10,616 nucleotides of DNA. Source: Dictyoglomaceae bacterium. Its GTDB lineage: Bacteria; Dictyoglomota; Dictyoglomia; Dictyoglomales; Dictyoglomaceae. The notes beneath the pieces were generated by a model. The model saw only the letters and a program-made list of their open reading frames with translations. It was not told where the DNA came from and did no database searches. The stretch is taken from the NCBI GenBank assembly GCA_026417425.1, contig JAOADF010000047.1, positions 1-10,616 on the forward strand, given 5' to 3'. Shown piece after piece: positions 1 to 8,111 of this stretch; positions within the stretch are counted from its first letter, which is position 1, and every line of letters begins with the position of its first letter. Position numbers and translations under genes: made by a program.

Positions 1-1236
1 TCCTTTTGCTTTAAGAATACTTAAAGTCCTCTGCATTTCATTATAGACAATCATTAATCCTTCATCTACTCCCATGCCAGGTTTTGCTAAAATTTGATCC
101 GCTTGAGTTGCTAGAGCAATATGAACTGAAATTTGTGCTGATCTATCAGTCTCATTACATGTTCCTCCTACATAAGCCCCTACATTATTATTCTTACAAA
201 ACAAAACTGCTTCTATAGAGTTATGAATACTTCCTAAAACAGGAGTTTTTATTTGAATCATATCTACAGCTTCTGCATTAACAAATTCTTCTATATCTTC
301 TAAACTATTACACCATTCATCTGCAACTATCTCTACATTTATACCTTTTTCTTTTAATTTTCTTCTTAATTTCCCTAAATATTCAACTTGTCTCTCTTTA
401 CTTTCTAAATCTAATGGTCCTTCAATCCTTAATTTGTGAGGATAAGCAATTCTTTCTAATATAGAAAAATATTCCGCTATTTCTTCTAAATTATTCTGGA
501 AAGCTAATCCGATAGTTCCATAAACATCAATATGAAATATGGGCTTATAATTTTCTCCTGCTAAAATTTTTACTCTTTCTTTTAACCAACCTAAATATTC
601 TATCAATTTTTCTCCTCTCCAACCCAATTTAGTTTCCACATTATTTATTAATGCATGAGGCAAAACATCAACTCTTTTTATAATCATCTTATCCGCATTG
701 ATATACCTATCATCTCCTGATTGGCAAAAGATAGGTATAGATTTTAGGATAATAGGAAGATTGTATTCTTCAGCAATAATTTCTGTCATAGTTTTTTTTG
801 TAGATTTTGCAAAAGCATCAAGAATAGCTTGGGTTATTCCATATCTTAATGCGGAATGCAACTTTTTACCATTTTCTTCCCAATTTTCAATAATTTCTGA
901 TAACTTTTTAAAACTTTCCCATTCTTTTTCCAAAAGAAAAGGAAAGATTTTTTTGTCTAAAATTTCTAAGAAATCTTTTGCCCTAAATAATGGCTCTCTT
1001 CCTCCCGCACCAGAATACTGAATGGCAGAGCAATCTCCATAAGCCATACATCCGTTTTCTAAGATAAAAATTATGGATAAACTTTCTCCCTTTTGTCTTA
1101 TCCCTTCATAACCAGGAGTTAGGGGAACACCTCTATATGCAAAGCCATCTTCTCGAGCACCTGCTTTTATAGCCTGTTGATCATCAAAATAAAATCCTGA
1201 TAATCCAATAGAATATAATGCAGATTTTAATTTCAT
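1..1236 (-). CDS. mal: Methylaspartate ammonia-lyase, partial at 3' end
   Basis: Enzyme of the enolase superfamily that removes ammonia from (2S,3S)-3-methylaspartate to give mesaconate, the second step of the methylaspartate route of glutamate fermentation; cytoplasmic and Mg-dependent. My translation is open for 412 codons to the window edge with no stop; the clostridial enzyme is about 413 residues, so only the last residue or so and the stop are missing. Family hallmarks are all present: LPHALINN with the His base at residue 194, metal ligands in HIDVYGTIG (Asp237), RIEGP (Glu272) and VADEWCN (Asp306), the Lys base in IQIKTP (Lys330), and GGTCNETD (358-364). Numbering is within one residue of the Clostridium tetanomorphum enzyme. 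The ATG overlaps the glmE stop as ATGA, implying translational coupling. Function is assigned with high confidence; the protein is complete apart from its extreme C-terminus. Confidence 0.95.
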   Translation of the reverse strand, partial: MKLKSALYSIGLSGFYFDDQQAIKAGAREDGFAYRGVPLTPGYEGIRQKGESLSIIFILENGCMAYGDCSAIQYSGAGGREPLFRAKDFLEILDKKIFPFLLEKEWESFKKLSEIIENWEENGKKLHSALRYGITQAILDAFAKSTKKTMTEIIAEEYNLPIILKSIPIFCQSGDDRYINADKMIIKRVDVLPHALINNVETKLGWRGEKLIEYLGWLKERVKILAGENYKPIFHIDVYGTIGLAFQNNLEEIAEYFSILERIAYPHKLRIEGPLDLESKERQVEYLGKLRRKLKEKGINVEIVADEWCNSLEDIEEFVNAEAVDMIQIKTPVLGSIHNSIEAVLFCKNNNVGAYVGGTCNETDRSAQISVHIALATQADQILAKPGMGVDEGLMIVYNEMQRTLSILKAKG

Positions 1237-2696
1237 TTTTTCATCTCTTTCTTTGGTCTTCCAATAAGTCTTCCTTTACTAATAGCATATATATCATCAA
1301 GAACCATTTGAAAACTTACAGATCTTCCTTCAAACTTAGCCCTTTCCTCAATCTTTTCTCTATGAAAATCCTTTATATCGGAAGGAATAGGTAAATTTCC
1401 AAAATCAAAAAATCTAATAGCACCGTTATTATCTCTTATTGGCATAATCCTTCCATGGGCAAATCTACTAGGAGCAAAGGGTACATCTAAAACTCCAGAA
1501 GAAAAAGCTCTTACAGTACCAATTAAAAAATCTCCTTCTCCAAGAGAATAAACCCTATCTAAAATATTTTTTACTTCTTCTTCTATAATTTTTTCCTCTT
1601 CTTCAACAAGTTTATAATTTATAAAATATTGATTTTCTAACATTTGAAGAGTTTGTCGAGTATTTCTTAAGGCTTGGGCATTTGCTTCTTTAGTAGGAAT
1701 CCCAATAGCTTCTTGGGGAGTTTTAACAATAATCTTTGATACAGAACCTAAAAATCCTGCAATGGTACCATAAGTTATCACAGCAAAAGCTCTTGCTTCA
1801 TCTTCTGGAAATCCTCCCATCCAATGATGTAGAACTGTGGTAATATGAACATCATAATATCCGAAATTTTTAAGATATTTCTCTGTTAGTCTCTTCATAA
1901 CATTTATTGCAGCTACATCCTGAACAATATTTCCACTTTCCCCATATCCTACACTGAAACTTTTAACCCCTTGTTCTACTGCTAAAAGAGCTTCGATAAT
2001 TCCTATACTTATGGATATACACGGAGGAACTAATGTTCCAGTTAATGGTCCAAAGGATTCTCGGTTTATAACTACTCCATTTTCTGCATAATAACCCACT
2101 AAGTAATCTACATATTGCCAATAAAGAAGAGAATTTTCTAAAGGAACATCCTTTGCATAGGGTATATTATAGGTTATTCCTCCCCCTTCAAAAGACGTGA
2201 AGCCAGAACATAAGGTTATTTCTGCCAAAAGTCTTGCATCAGGAGAGCCATGCCTCACCTCTACAGGAATTTTAACATTTTCTATGATTTCCCTGCATCC
2301 TCTAACCCCATAATTTACTGCTGGAAAACCATTTAGTAAAGATCTTCCTTCTTTTAAGCTTTCATCTAATCCTAATTGGGCTTCTTTATACCTATTTTGA
2401 CGAGTATAACTATCAATAGTTGTAGGTAAAAGATCCGCCTCATTATCTTGAAGATATTTTAATAATTCTATATGTTCCTTAAGAATTGGAACTCCTGCTC
2501 TAGGCTGTAGGAGTATTTTATTCTCCTTTTCTCCAATTCTTAGAACATAATCAAATTGTTTTTCTAGAGAAAGAGATTTATGATATTCAATACCCGATTT
2601 CAAATCTACTTCTTTTCCTGTGTACCATGTATTCAGAACCTCTTCCCTCATTCTAATAAAATATTTTTCATCCCATCTCTTATTCTTTAAAACCAT
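1233..2696 (-). CDS. glmE: Glutamate mutase epsilon subunit (methylaspartate mutase E chain)
   Basis: Large substrate-binding TIM-barrel subunit of adenosylcobalamin-dependent glutamate mutase (E2S2), which rearranges L-glutamate to (2S,3S)-3-methylaspartate by a radical mechanism. Length is 487 residues against about 483 in Clostridium cochlearium. The arginine claw that holds glutamate is visible: Arg66 in LQPRAGVP, Arg99 in DSYTRQNRY and Arg148 in VEVRHGSPD. Glu170, Tyr176 and Tyr180 in the stretch FEGGGITYNIPY match the catalytic-site Glu and Tyr residues of the family. Start ATG follows AAGGAG at a 10-nt spacing, lying just after the mutL stop (14-nt gap). An earlier ATG at the Shine-Dalgarno site is out of frame. 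It sits between mutL and mal, the order known from clostridia. No truncation or missing key residue was seen. Confidence 0.96.
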   Translation of the reverse strand: MVLKNKRWDEKYFIRMREEVLNTWYTGKEVDLKSGIEYHKSLSLEKQFDYVLRIGEKENKILLQPRAGVPILKEHIELLKYLQDNEADLLPTTIDSYTRQNRYKEAQLGLDESLKEGRSLLNGFPAVNYGVRGCREIIENVKIPVEVRHGSPDARLLAEITLCSGFTSFEGGGITYNIPYAKDVPLENSLLYWQYVDYLVGYYAENGVVINRESFGPLTGTLVPPCISISIGIIEALLAVEQGVKSFSVGYGESGNIVQDVAAINVMKRLTEKYLKNFGYYDVHITTVLHHWMGGFPEDEARAFAVITYGTIAGFLGSVSKIIVKTPQEAIGIPTKEANAQALRNTRQTLQMLENQYFINYKLVEEEEKIIEEEVKNILDRVYSLGEGDFLIGTVRAFSSGVLDVPFAPSRFAHGRIMPIRDNNGAIRFFDFGNLPIPSDIKDFHREKIEERAKFEGRSVSFQMVLDDIYAISKGRLIGRPKKEMKK

Positions 2697-2710
2697 AGTA
2701 TTTCATCTCC

Positions 2711-4084
2711 TTAGTAATGGTCGATTTTTATCACATATTTTTTTAATATATTTATAGCTTTTTCAGGAAAGATTTCTGAGAGAAGTCCTATAGCAAAAAA
2801 GATGTATTCTTTATCTAAATAAATCCTTGGATTCTTAGGTTTCAATACAAAGGGATTTTTTTCATCAAATAATGCTGATTTTAATGCAGAGATATTATAA
2901 GGATTATAAACCAACGGACCTCCTGTTCCTATTAAATTTTCTACCTCTGTCAAATCCTTTCCATACTGAAGATATGTTATCCCCATAGGAGTATATAGCG
3001 GTTCTAAGTATCCGCAATGTCTTTCCACTGCAATTCTTATAGCATGATAAGATAGAACATAATCTAAAAAGAAATCCTCTTCTTTTTTCGGTAAAAAGTC
3101 TGTTTTCTCACTTAAAAATTTTACTTTTTCTTTATATGAATTTAATTCTCCTAAAAATTCTTTCCATCTTTCTTCTCCTACTATCTCCCATAAAGACAAA
3201 GCACTTACCCTTACCCCTAAATCTCCTTCTACAGTTCTTTTAACATATGGTTCAGGTAATCCCTTCCATATCACTCCAATTTCAGTTGGTCTTCCATGGG
3301 ATATAGAGCAAACATCAGTAGTTGCTCCACCTATGTCTACCAAAATTGTTTCTCCAAAAATTTTTGAGAAACTTTCACAAGCCTTTAAAACTGCTAAAGG
3401 AGTTGGCATTATAATTCCATCCAAAAAATTTTTAACTTTTTCTAAGCCCTTAGCATGTATTAAACGAGAGATAAAAATTTCCCTAATACAATTTTGTACA
3501 GGACTAATGTTTAACTTTCCAAATTCTGGCATAACATTTTCGGTAATCCATATTTCTTTTACTGATTTTTCAAATATTTTCTCTATTTCCTTTGCTATTA
3601 TTCTATTTCCAGCATAAATTATAGGAATATTTATAGGGATTTCTGAGATTTTTTGTGCATTAATTAAAGGATAATATTTATTTCCACCATCGGTGCCACC
3701 CGCTAAAATAACTAAATCAGGTTTCAAATCTTCCATTTCTTTTAGATCATTATCGGTTAATTCGAAACTATAAGTTTTGATTACCTTTCCTCCAGCCCCT
3801 AAAGCAGCTCTTTTTGCAGCTTCTGCAGTTAAATCGGGAACAAGGCCAACTGCCACTATTTTTAGTCCACCCTTGGCACTGCTACATGCCCTCTTAATTT
3901 CGAATCCTTCTAATTTCTTTCCCGTTTGTCTATATATTTCATCTAAGACATATTTTACACCAATCGTTACATCAATATTTACAGTGGATGGTACTTTTGC
4001 TTTCCCTATAATCTCTTCCTTTTCTAAATCAAAAGCAATAGCTTTTGTAAAGGTACTTCCTAAATCCAAAAATAATCCTAACAT
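2711..4084 (-). CDS. mutL: MutL, glutamate mutase-associated ATPase (reactivation protein)
   Basis: A 457-residue protein of the GlmL/MutL family (unrelated to the mismatch-repair MutL), with the actin/Hsp70/sugar-kinase ATPase fold. Members are encoded between the two glutamate mutase subunits and are thought to reactivate the mutase by exchanging damaged cobalamin. Seen in the sequence: phosphate-1 motif FLDLGSTFTK (5-14), the family signature CSSAKGG (67-73), LAGGTDGG (127-134), phosphate-2 motif VDIGGATTDV (249-258), and a GTGGP motif (386-390) fitting the adenosine loop. No signal peptide or membrane span. The ATG lies 4 nt after the glmS stop in an A-rich run and has no convincing Shine-Dalgarno of its own, so it probably depends on translation of glmS. 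The biochemical role is inferred from family and context; the family assignment is firm. Confidence 0.93.
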   Translation of the reverse strand: MLGLFLDLGSTFTKAIAFDLEKEEIIGKAKVPSTVNIDVTIGVKYVLDEIYRQTGKKLEGFEIKRACSSAKGGLKIVAVGLVPDLTAEAAKRAALGAGGKVIKTYSFELTDNDLKEMEDLKPDLVILAGGTDGGNKYYPLINAQKISEIPINIPIIYAGNRIIAKEIEKIFEKSVKEIWITENVMPEFGKLNISPVQNCIREIFISRLIHAKGLEKVKNFLDGIIMPTPLAVLKACESFSKIFGETILVDIGGATTDVCSISHGRPTEIGVIWKGLPEPYVKRTVEGDLGVRVSALSLWEIVGEERWKEFLGELNSYKEKVKFLSEKTDFLPKKEEDFFLDYVLSYHAIRIAVERHCGYLEPLYTPMGITYLQYGKDLTEVENLIGTGGPLVYNPYNISALKSALFDEKNPFVLKPKNPRIYLDKEYIFFAIGLLSEIFPEKAINILKKYVIKIDHY

Positions 4085-4088
4085 TTTT

Positions 4089-4502
4089 TTATTTTAAACC
4101 CAAATCTTTCTTTAAATCTTCAATAACCTCATCAGGAGTTGTTTTAGGAGGATAAACTCTATGAAATCCTAATTCCTTAAATCTTTTTACAACTTCATCC
4201 CAATTCTTTTTTCCAATTCCTAAATTTCCTCCTATATAAAGAAGGATATCTTCTAATCCTGCTTCTATAAGTTTTTCTTTAAATCCTTGACAATCTAATT
4301 CTGCATGCCCATAAAGAGATGACACTAATATTGCTCTTGCACCTGTTTCAAGGGAGGCTTTTATAAAATCCTCTTGAGAAGATAAAACCCCAATATTTAT
4401 AACTTCAAATCCAGCAGATCTTAAAGCATAATCTAAGACTCTAAGACCTACTGCATGCACATCAGAACCTATAACTCCAAGAACAATAGTTCTTTCTCCC
4501 AT
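4089..4502 (-). CDS. glmS: Glutamate mutase sigma subunit (cobalamin-binding)
   Basis: Small B12-binding subunit of glutamate mutase, 137 residues, the normal length for the family, with a Rossmann-like flavodoxin fold. The base-off/His-on cobalamin motif DxHxxG is present as Asp14-Val-His16-Ala-Val-Gly19; His16 would be the lower axial cobalt ligand, at the same number as in clostridial proteins. Further nucleotide-tail contacts are the SSLYGHAE segment (61-68) and GGN (91-93). The ATG follows GAGGG with a 9-nt spacer, 12 nt after the peptidase stop. It is the first gene of the glmS-mutL-glmE-mal block. There is no room for a cobalamin riboswitch upstream, so any B12 control must act further up the operon or not at all. 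Confidence 0.96.
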   Translation of the reverse strand: MGERTIVLGVIGSDVHAVGLRVLDYALRSAGFEVINIGVLSSQEDFIKASLETGARAILVSSLYGHAELDCQGFKEKLIEAGLEDILLYIGGNLGIGKKNWDEVVKRFKELGFHRVYPPKTTPDEVIEDLKKDLGLK

Positions 4503-4514
4503 ATATTATATCCC

Positions 4515-5612
4515 TCAAGTTTTAATTAAATAATATACAATCTTAGAAAGTCCAAAAAGATTATCAATTTTAATTCTTTCATCAACAGAATGAGGGTTTT
4601 CAACAGCAATTCCAATATTTAAAGCTTTTAATCCCCTTTCATTAAAAATGTTTGCATCACTTCCACCCTTTGTAGATTTAAAGGTTAATTGGTAATTAAG
4701 ACTTTCAAAAATAGGTTTAATTTTTTTAATAATTGGATCATTTTCATTAAAAGAATAACCTCTATACAGATCCTCTTTTCTTAAGTTCCATTTCCCACCC
4801 TTTTCTTCTATCCTTTTTAGTTGTTCCTCAAAGTTTTTAAAACATAAATTAAGTTTTTCTAAGTCCAAACTTCGAAATTCTCCTTCTAAATACACATCAT
4901 CAGGTATAATATTTGTTGCTCTTCCCCCTCTTATTATTCCAACATTTCCTGTGGTATCTTCGTCAATTTTTCCCCAAGGTAATTTTAATATAAATTCACT
5001 AGAAAGAAGAATAGCAGAAAGACCCTTTTCAGGCTCTGCTCCTGCATGAGAAGCTTTTCCATAAATGTTTAGAAAAAATCTAGAATGATAAGGTGCTTTA
5101 ATGATTACAGAACCCAATTCTCCATCAGAATCTAATACATACCCCTCTTTAGATTTAATTAAGGAATAATCCAAATTTTTTGCTCCACGAAGTCCTACTT
5201 CTTCAGCAACAGTAAGAATTATCTCAACATTTCTATTTTTTATATTATTCTCTTTTATTGTCTCAATAGCCTCTAATATTGCAGCAATAGCAGATTTATT
5301 ATCCGCTCCTAATATAGTCTCTCCATTGCTTTTTATATACTCTTCTTCAATATTAAATTTAATATTCTCACAAGGGGTTACAGTATCCATATGAGCACAT
5401 AAAAATATGGGCTCTCCTTCTCCTTCAAAATATACAATTAAATTGCCAGAGTCTCCTCCAATCTTTTCTCCTGCATTATCTTCTTTATATGGTAAATTTA
5501 ATCTTTCAAGTTCCCTTTTCAAGTAATTAGAAAAATTCCCTTCTTTAAGTGAAGGACTAGAAATTTTAACCATCTCTTCAAATCTTTTTATTAATCTCTC
5601 CCTTGAAAGCAC
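4515..5612 (-). CDS. PepT-like M20 family metallopeptidase
   Basis: Zinc aminopeptidase of the M20 clan, closest by eye to peptidase T-like (PepT2) tripeptidases that take N-terminal residues off short peptides in the cytoplasm. With the GTG start used here it has 365 residues. All di-zinc ligands are readable: His74 and Asp76 in AHMDTV, bridging Asp104 in LGADNK, Glu137 (base) and Glu138 in AEEVG, Asp161 in VLDSDGE, and His341 in NPHSVDE. The lid domain lies between roughly residues 166 and 280. An ATG at 5648 gives 12 more residues, but an AAAGGAG site stands 8 nt before GTG at 5612, and family proteins begin near SRERLIKRF, so GTG (or TTG at 5615) is preferred. It overlaps the murI end by 35 nt. 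It may feed amino acids to the mutase pathway downstream (inference); exact peptide specificity is unknown. Confidence 0.88.
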   Translation of the reverse strand: MLSRERLIKRFEEMVKISSPSLKEGNFSNYLKRELERLNLPYKEDNAGEKIGGDSGNLIVYFEGEGEPIFLCAHMDTVTPCENIKFNIEEEYIKSNGETILGADNKSAIAAILEAIETIKENNIKNRNVEIILTVAEEVGLRGAKNLDYSLIKSKEGYVLDSDGELGSVIIKAPYHSRFFLNIYGKASHAGAEPEKGLSAILLSSEFILKLPWGKIDEDTTGNVGIIRGGRATNIIPDDVYLEGEFRSLDLEKLNLCFKNFEEQLKRIEEKGGKWNLRKEDLYRGYSFNENDPIIKKIKPIFESLNYQLTFKSTKGGSDANIFNERGLKALNIGIAVENPHSVDERIKIDNLFGLSKIVYYLIKT

Positions 5613-6393
5613 CAACCTCACTCCTTTCCCAGTCAATTTTTTTAACATCCCAATTAACCTTCAACAATTTCCTCAAAATCTCCTGAAACTCTATTTCATT
5701 ATTGGTTACAAAAATATCAACCTTTACTTCTTCTACCCTTTCATTATCTAATTTCACAATATTTACAATTTCCTCTGATGGGTCAATCACTTTTATGTTC
5801 GGATAATTTTTTCTTATTACAGGAGAAATAAAAGGAAGATGAGTACAACCTAATATAAGCCCTTCAATATTTCTTTTTATTAATGGTATCATACATTTAA
5901 AAAGTTCTCCTTCTATAATTTCCCCCTCAATTATTCCCTCTTCTATTGTTTCTAATAAAGGTCCTTCACTACAAGATTCAACAAATACTTCTATTTCTGG
6001 ATTAATTTTTTTAATCATTTTAGGATAAATACCACTTTCTAAGGTTCTTCTTGTGGCTAAAACCCCTATTTTTTTACCCCTAAATTTAGAAAGTCCCCAT
6101 ATTGCAGAATTTACAATACTGTAAACAGGAATAGAGAATTTACTTTTTAAGTATTCGTAGGCAGTAGAAGATGCAGTATTACAGGCAATAATAACTTCCT
6201 CAACCTCCTCTCTTAGAAAAAAATTGATAATTTCTTCTACTCTCCTTTGAATAAAATCCACAGGTTTTATACCATAGGGAAAATATTTTGTATCTGCAAA
6301 ATAAATAACTTGTGATAATTTATTTGTTTCAATTAAACTTTTAAGAACGGTTAATCCTCCAACACCCGAATCCAAAATTCCAAGCTTCTTCAT
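5578..6393 (-). CDS. murI: Glutamate racemase
   Basis: Cofactor-free racemase that makes D-glutamate from L-glutamate for peptidoglycan; cytoplasmic. At 271 residues it has the usual length. The two-cysteine active site is intact: Cys71 in ACNTAS and Cys183 in LGCTHLPF, with His185 next to the second cysteine. The N-terminal GILDSGVGGLTV (5-16) carries Asp8 and Ser9, and the ADTKYFPYG block (33-41) is typical. ATG follows AAAGGTG (about 7-nt spacer), which overlaps the stop of the amidase gene; the gap is 6 nt. A short in-tandem repeat, IIEGE twice, occurs at residues 154-163. The 3' end runs 35 nt into the peptidase gene. The amidase next door supports the wall role, while the glutamate mutase further down competes for the same L-glutamate. 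Confidence 0.96.
   Translation of the reverse strand: MKKLGILDSGVGGLTVLKSLIETNKLSQVIYFADTKYFPYGIKPVDFIQRRVEEIINFFLREEVEEVIIACNTASSTAYEYLKSKFSIPVYSIVNSAIWGLSKFRGKKIGVLATRRTLESGIYPKMIKKINPEIEVFVESCSEGPLLETIEEGIIEGEIIEGELFKCMIPLIKRNIEGLILGCTHLPFISPVIRKNYPNIKVIDPSEEIVNIVKLDNERVEEVKVDIFVTNNEIEFQEILRKLLKVNWDVKKIDWERSEVGAFKGEINKKI
5610..5624 (-). promoter_or_regulatory. Ribosome binding site deciding the peptidase start
   Basis: Reading the minus strand, GGAG at 5624-5621 is followed after 8 nt by GTG at 5612 and after 5 nt by TTG at 5615. No comparable site precedes the upstream in-frame ATG at 5648. The site lies inside the last codons of murI, so ribosomes finishing murI would pass over it, which fits coupled translation. 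Confidence 0.65.
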
Positions 6394-6399
6394 ATTTTT

Positions 6400-8022
6400 T
6401 CACCTTTCTATATTATATTTTTCTATTGCTTCCTTTATTTTTTCTACAAAATTATTTTGAAATTCCTCAGAAGTTAACAAAGCTCTTTCTTCATTATTAC
6501 TTAAAAATCCCATCTCTACAATAACCCCTGGAATGGGAATTCTAGATAGAACATAGAATTTTCCCTGTCTTAAAGTTCTAACGGAATAATATTTTGAAAG
6601 AACTTCTGAAAAAGTTTTAGCTAAAGGAAAAGAAAAATCAGTAGCATAAAAGATTTCTATTCCTTTGATTGTTGGAGAAAGAGCTGCATTAGTATGAATA
6701 CTTAAATAAATAACTGTTTCTCCCAAGATATTTTCTTGCAAATAGTTTTTCACAAACTTTACTCTGTCATCTAAACTTATAGTTTCATCTTTTTCTCTAA
6801 GTAGTATAACATTATATCCACTATCCTTTAATATTTTCGAAAGCTTTAGGGAAACTTGAAGATTTAAATCCTTTTCTAATATATTTGAATATATAGCTCC
6901 AGGATCACTTCCTCCATGTCCAGGATCAATAATAACTGAAATATTTTTTGTTTTTTGTTCTCTGTTAGGTGTTTCCTCTATTTCTATAGGGAAATTTATC
7001 TTTAAAGTATCTGTAAAAATTTCTTCATTGAAAATAGTCGATGTGTAAAGATCGAAAACAACTCTTAATATTTTAGGATTAATACTTTGGAAACCTAATC
7101 TTATTTTTTCTACAGGACTTTCGTTTACAAAAATAGTATTTGTATTGAGAGTTGTAGCGTTAGGAAAATCAAAAAAAATTCTTTCAGGATATCTCAGAAT
7201 ACCTTTGGAATAAGTGAAAGCTGAATTAAAAATCAGATCAATGGAAATATTTTTTTCATTTTTTAACCATTTTATATCTACAAGTTTTATCTCTAAAGGT
7301 TCTTCAACCTTTTCTTTAGAAAAATTTAAAACTACCTGTCCCTTATCTGAAGTTATTTTTGGTTCTAAAAAATCTTTAGAAAATTCCAAAACTATTCTGA
7401 CCACATAAGGTTCAGTAGAATATTGAGAGTATCTAATATTTTTTATTCCAGAAATTTTAGGAAAAATTTCACCCTTTTCTATTAAAATACAGTTATACAA
7501 ATCAAAAACCAACCTATTTGGTTCTTTTAATTTAAAACTCTTATATTCTATTTTATCTTCAGATTTTATTTTGAAAAATACTCTTTCCTCTTTCCAGTTA
7601 ACCTCATCTATAATTTGCACTATATAAATATTTTTTTCTTTTATAATTACTCGATATCCCAATAAAGAGAAAAGAGACTTTATAGGAAGAAAAACATCAC
7701 CATTTATAGATAAAGGAGCTTCTAAAAGTTTATAACTTTTTTCATTAATAGTACATTCTTTTCTTCCAATATTTCCCAGGAAAAATTCCTTTGAGTTTTT
7801 GAAAATAAAAATTTTCTCTCTTTCTATTTTAAAAGAGGAATTTAAGAGGGAAGAAATCAAAGTAATAGGTAGATAGATTTCTTGTCCTTTAAAATAAGGG
7901 GTAACAATAATTTTATCTTTTTCATTGGGAAAGTATAAAGAAAAAATTTCTTCTCCATAAATGGAGAAGATCAGAAGAAAAAGAATAAAGACTATTAAAA
8001 ATATAAAAAATTTTTTTAAAAT
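6400..8022 (-). CDS. Exported N-acetylmuramoyl-L-alanine amidase (stalk + 2 AMIN-like + Amidase_3)
   Basis: Zinc amidase that cuts the bond between N-acetylmuramic acid and L-Ala in peptidoglycan, outside the cytoplasmic membrane. In the 540-residue form: residues 1-22 are a Lys-Lys start plus a long hydrophobic run (signal peptide or anchor); about 38-138 resembles the copper-amine-oxidase-N-like stalk domain; about 141-236 and 244-346 are two AMIN-like beta domains that usually bind wall polymer; about 361-537 is Amidase_3. Zinc ligands are His369 (DPGHGG), Glu383 (LEKDLNL) and His443 (SIHTNA), with catalytic Glu503 in VEMGFLSN. The open frame extends upstream to an ATG at 8094, but those 24 codons lie in the tmRNA 3' end. 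The first plausible start is ATT at 8022, 7 nt after GGAGG; there is no other in-frame ATG before the catalytic Glu region and no early GTG or TTG. Domain calls are firm, the start is inferred. Confidence 0.9.
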   Translation of the reverse strand: MLKKFFIFLIVFILFLLIFSIYGEEIFSLYFPNEKDKIIVTPYFKGQEIYLPITLISSLLNSSFKIEREKIFIFKNSKEFFLGNIGRKECTINEKSYKLLEAPLSINGDVFLPIKSLFSLLGYRVIIKEKNIYIVQIIDEVNWKEERVFFKIKSEDKIEYKSFKLKEPNRLVFDLYNCILIEKGEIFPKISGIKNIRYSQYSTEPYVVRIVLEFSKDFLEPKITSDKGQVVLNFSKEKVEEPLEIKLVDIKWLKNEKNISIDLIFNSAFTYSKGILRYPERIFFDFPNATTLNTNTIFVNESPVEKIRLGFQSINPKILRVVFDLYTSTIFNEEIFTDTLKINFPIEIEETPNREQKTKNISVIIDPGHGGSDPGAIYSNILEKDLNLQVSLKLSKILKDSGYNVILLREKDETISLDDRVKFVKNYLQENILGETVIYLSIHTNAALSPTIKGIEIFYATDFSFPLAKTFSEVLSKYYSVRTLRQGKFYVLSRIPIPGVIVEMGFLSNNEERALLTSEEFQNNFVEKIKEAIEKYNIER

Positions 8023-8034
8023 CTTAAATCCTCC
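8020..8034 (-). promoter_or_regulatory. Strong Shine-Dalgarno with ATT start codon (amidase)
   Basis: On the minus strand GGAGGA (8034-8029) is followed by TTTAAG and then ATT at 8022-8020, a 7-nt spacing counted from GGAGG. Translation from ATT gives two lysines and a hydrophobic segment, exactly what a signal peptide needs. No ATG, GTG or TTG occurs in this frame near the site. ATT starts are rare and best known from infC, where they make expression sensitive to initiation factor 3. Confidence 0.6.
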
Positions 8035-8111
8035 ATAATAAAAAATTGGTGGAGGCGGCGGGAATTGAACCCGCGTCCAAAGAGTAGGAGCCAAAAACCT
8101 CTACAGGCTTA

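Noticed and set aside
698..1021. Plus-strand open frame of 107 codons
   Set aside because: It is wholly antisense to mal, whose frame carries every catalytic motif; the plus-strand protein shows no recognisable domain and has no convincing ribosome binding site.
3333..4097. Two plus-strand open frames (94 and 106 codons) opposite mutL
   Set aside because: Both are shadows of the mutL coding frame, with low-complexity Ser/Phe/Ile composition and no motif.
4503..4512. TATAAT just before the glmS ATG
   Set aside because: It ends only 3 nt before the ATG, so transcription would start inside the coding region; the GAGGG ribosome site there makes more sense as part of a polycistronic message.
4503..4514. 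Cobalamin riboswitch ahead of the glutamate mutase genes
   Set aside because: The intergenic gap is 12 nt and no B12-box-like sequence was seen; there is no room for the element.
7214..7408. Plus-strand open frame of 64 codons
   Set aside because: Antisense to the second half of the amidase AMIN region; composition typical of a shadow frame.
8016..8036. Mini-ORF MEDLRF with ATG at 8036 overlapping the amidase ribosome binding site
   Set aside because: It has no ribosome binding site of its own and ends after six codons. A frameshift into the amidase frame would be needed and no slippery site precedes its stop; kept only as a possible sequencing-error alternative.
8037..8062. Intrinsic terminator after tmRNA
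   Set aside because: There is a U6 tract after CCA, but the only stem nearby is the T arm, 11 or more bases away and part of the mature RNA; read-through into the amidase seems more likely.
8023..8094. 24-codon N-terminal extension of the amidase starting at ATG 8094
   Set aside because: 48 of the 72 bases are the tmRNA 3' end (acceptor and T arm), and the peptide contains a proline run ahead of the signal segment; it is not a plausible export signal.
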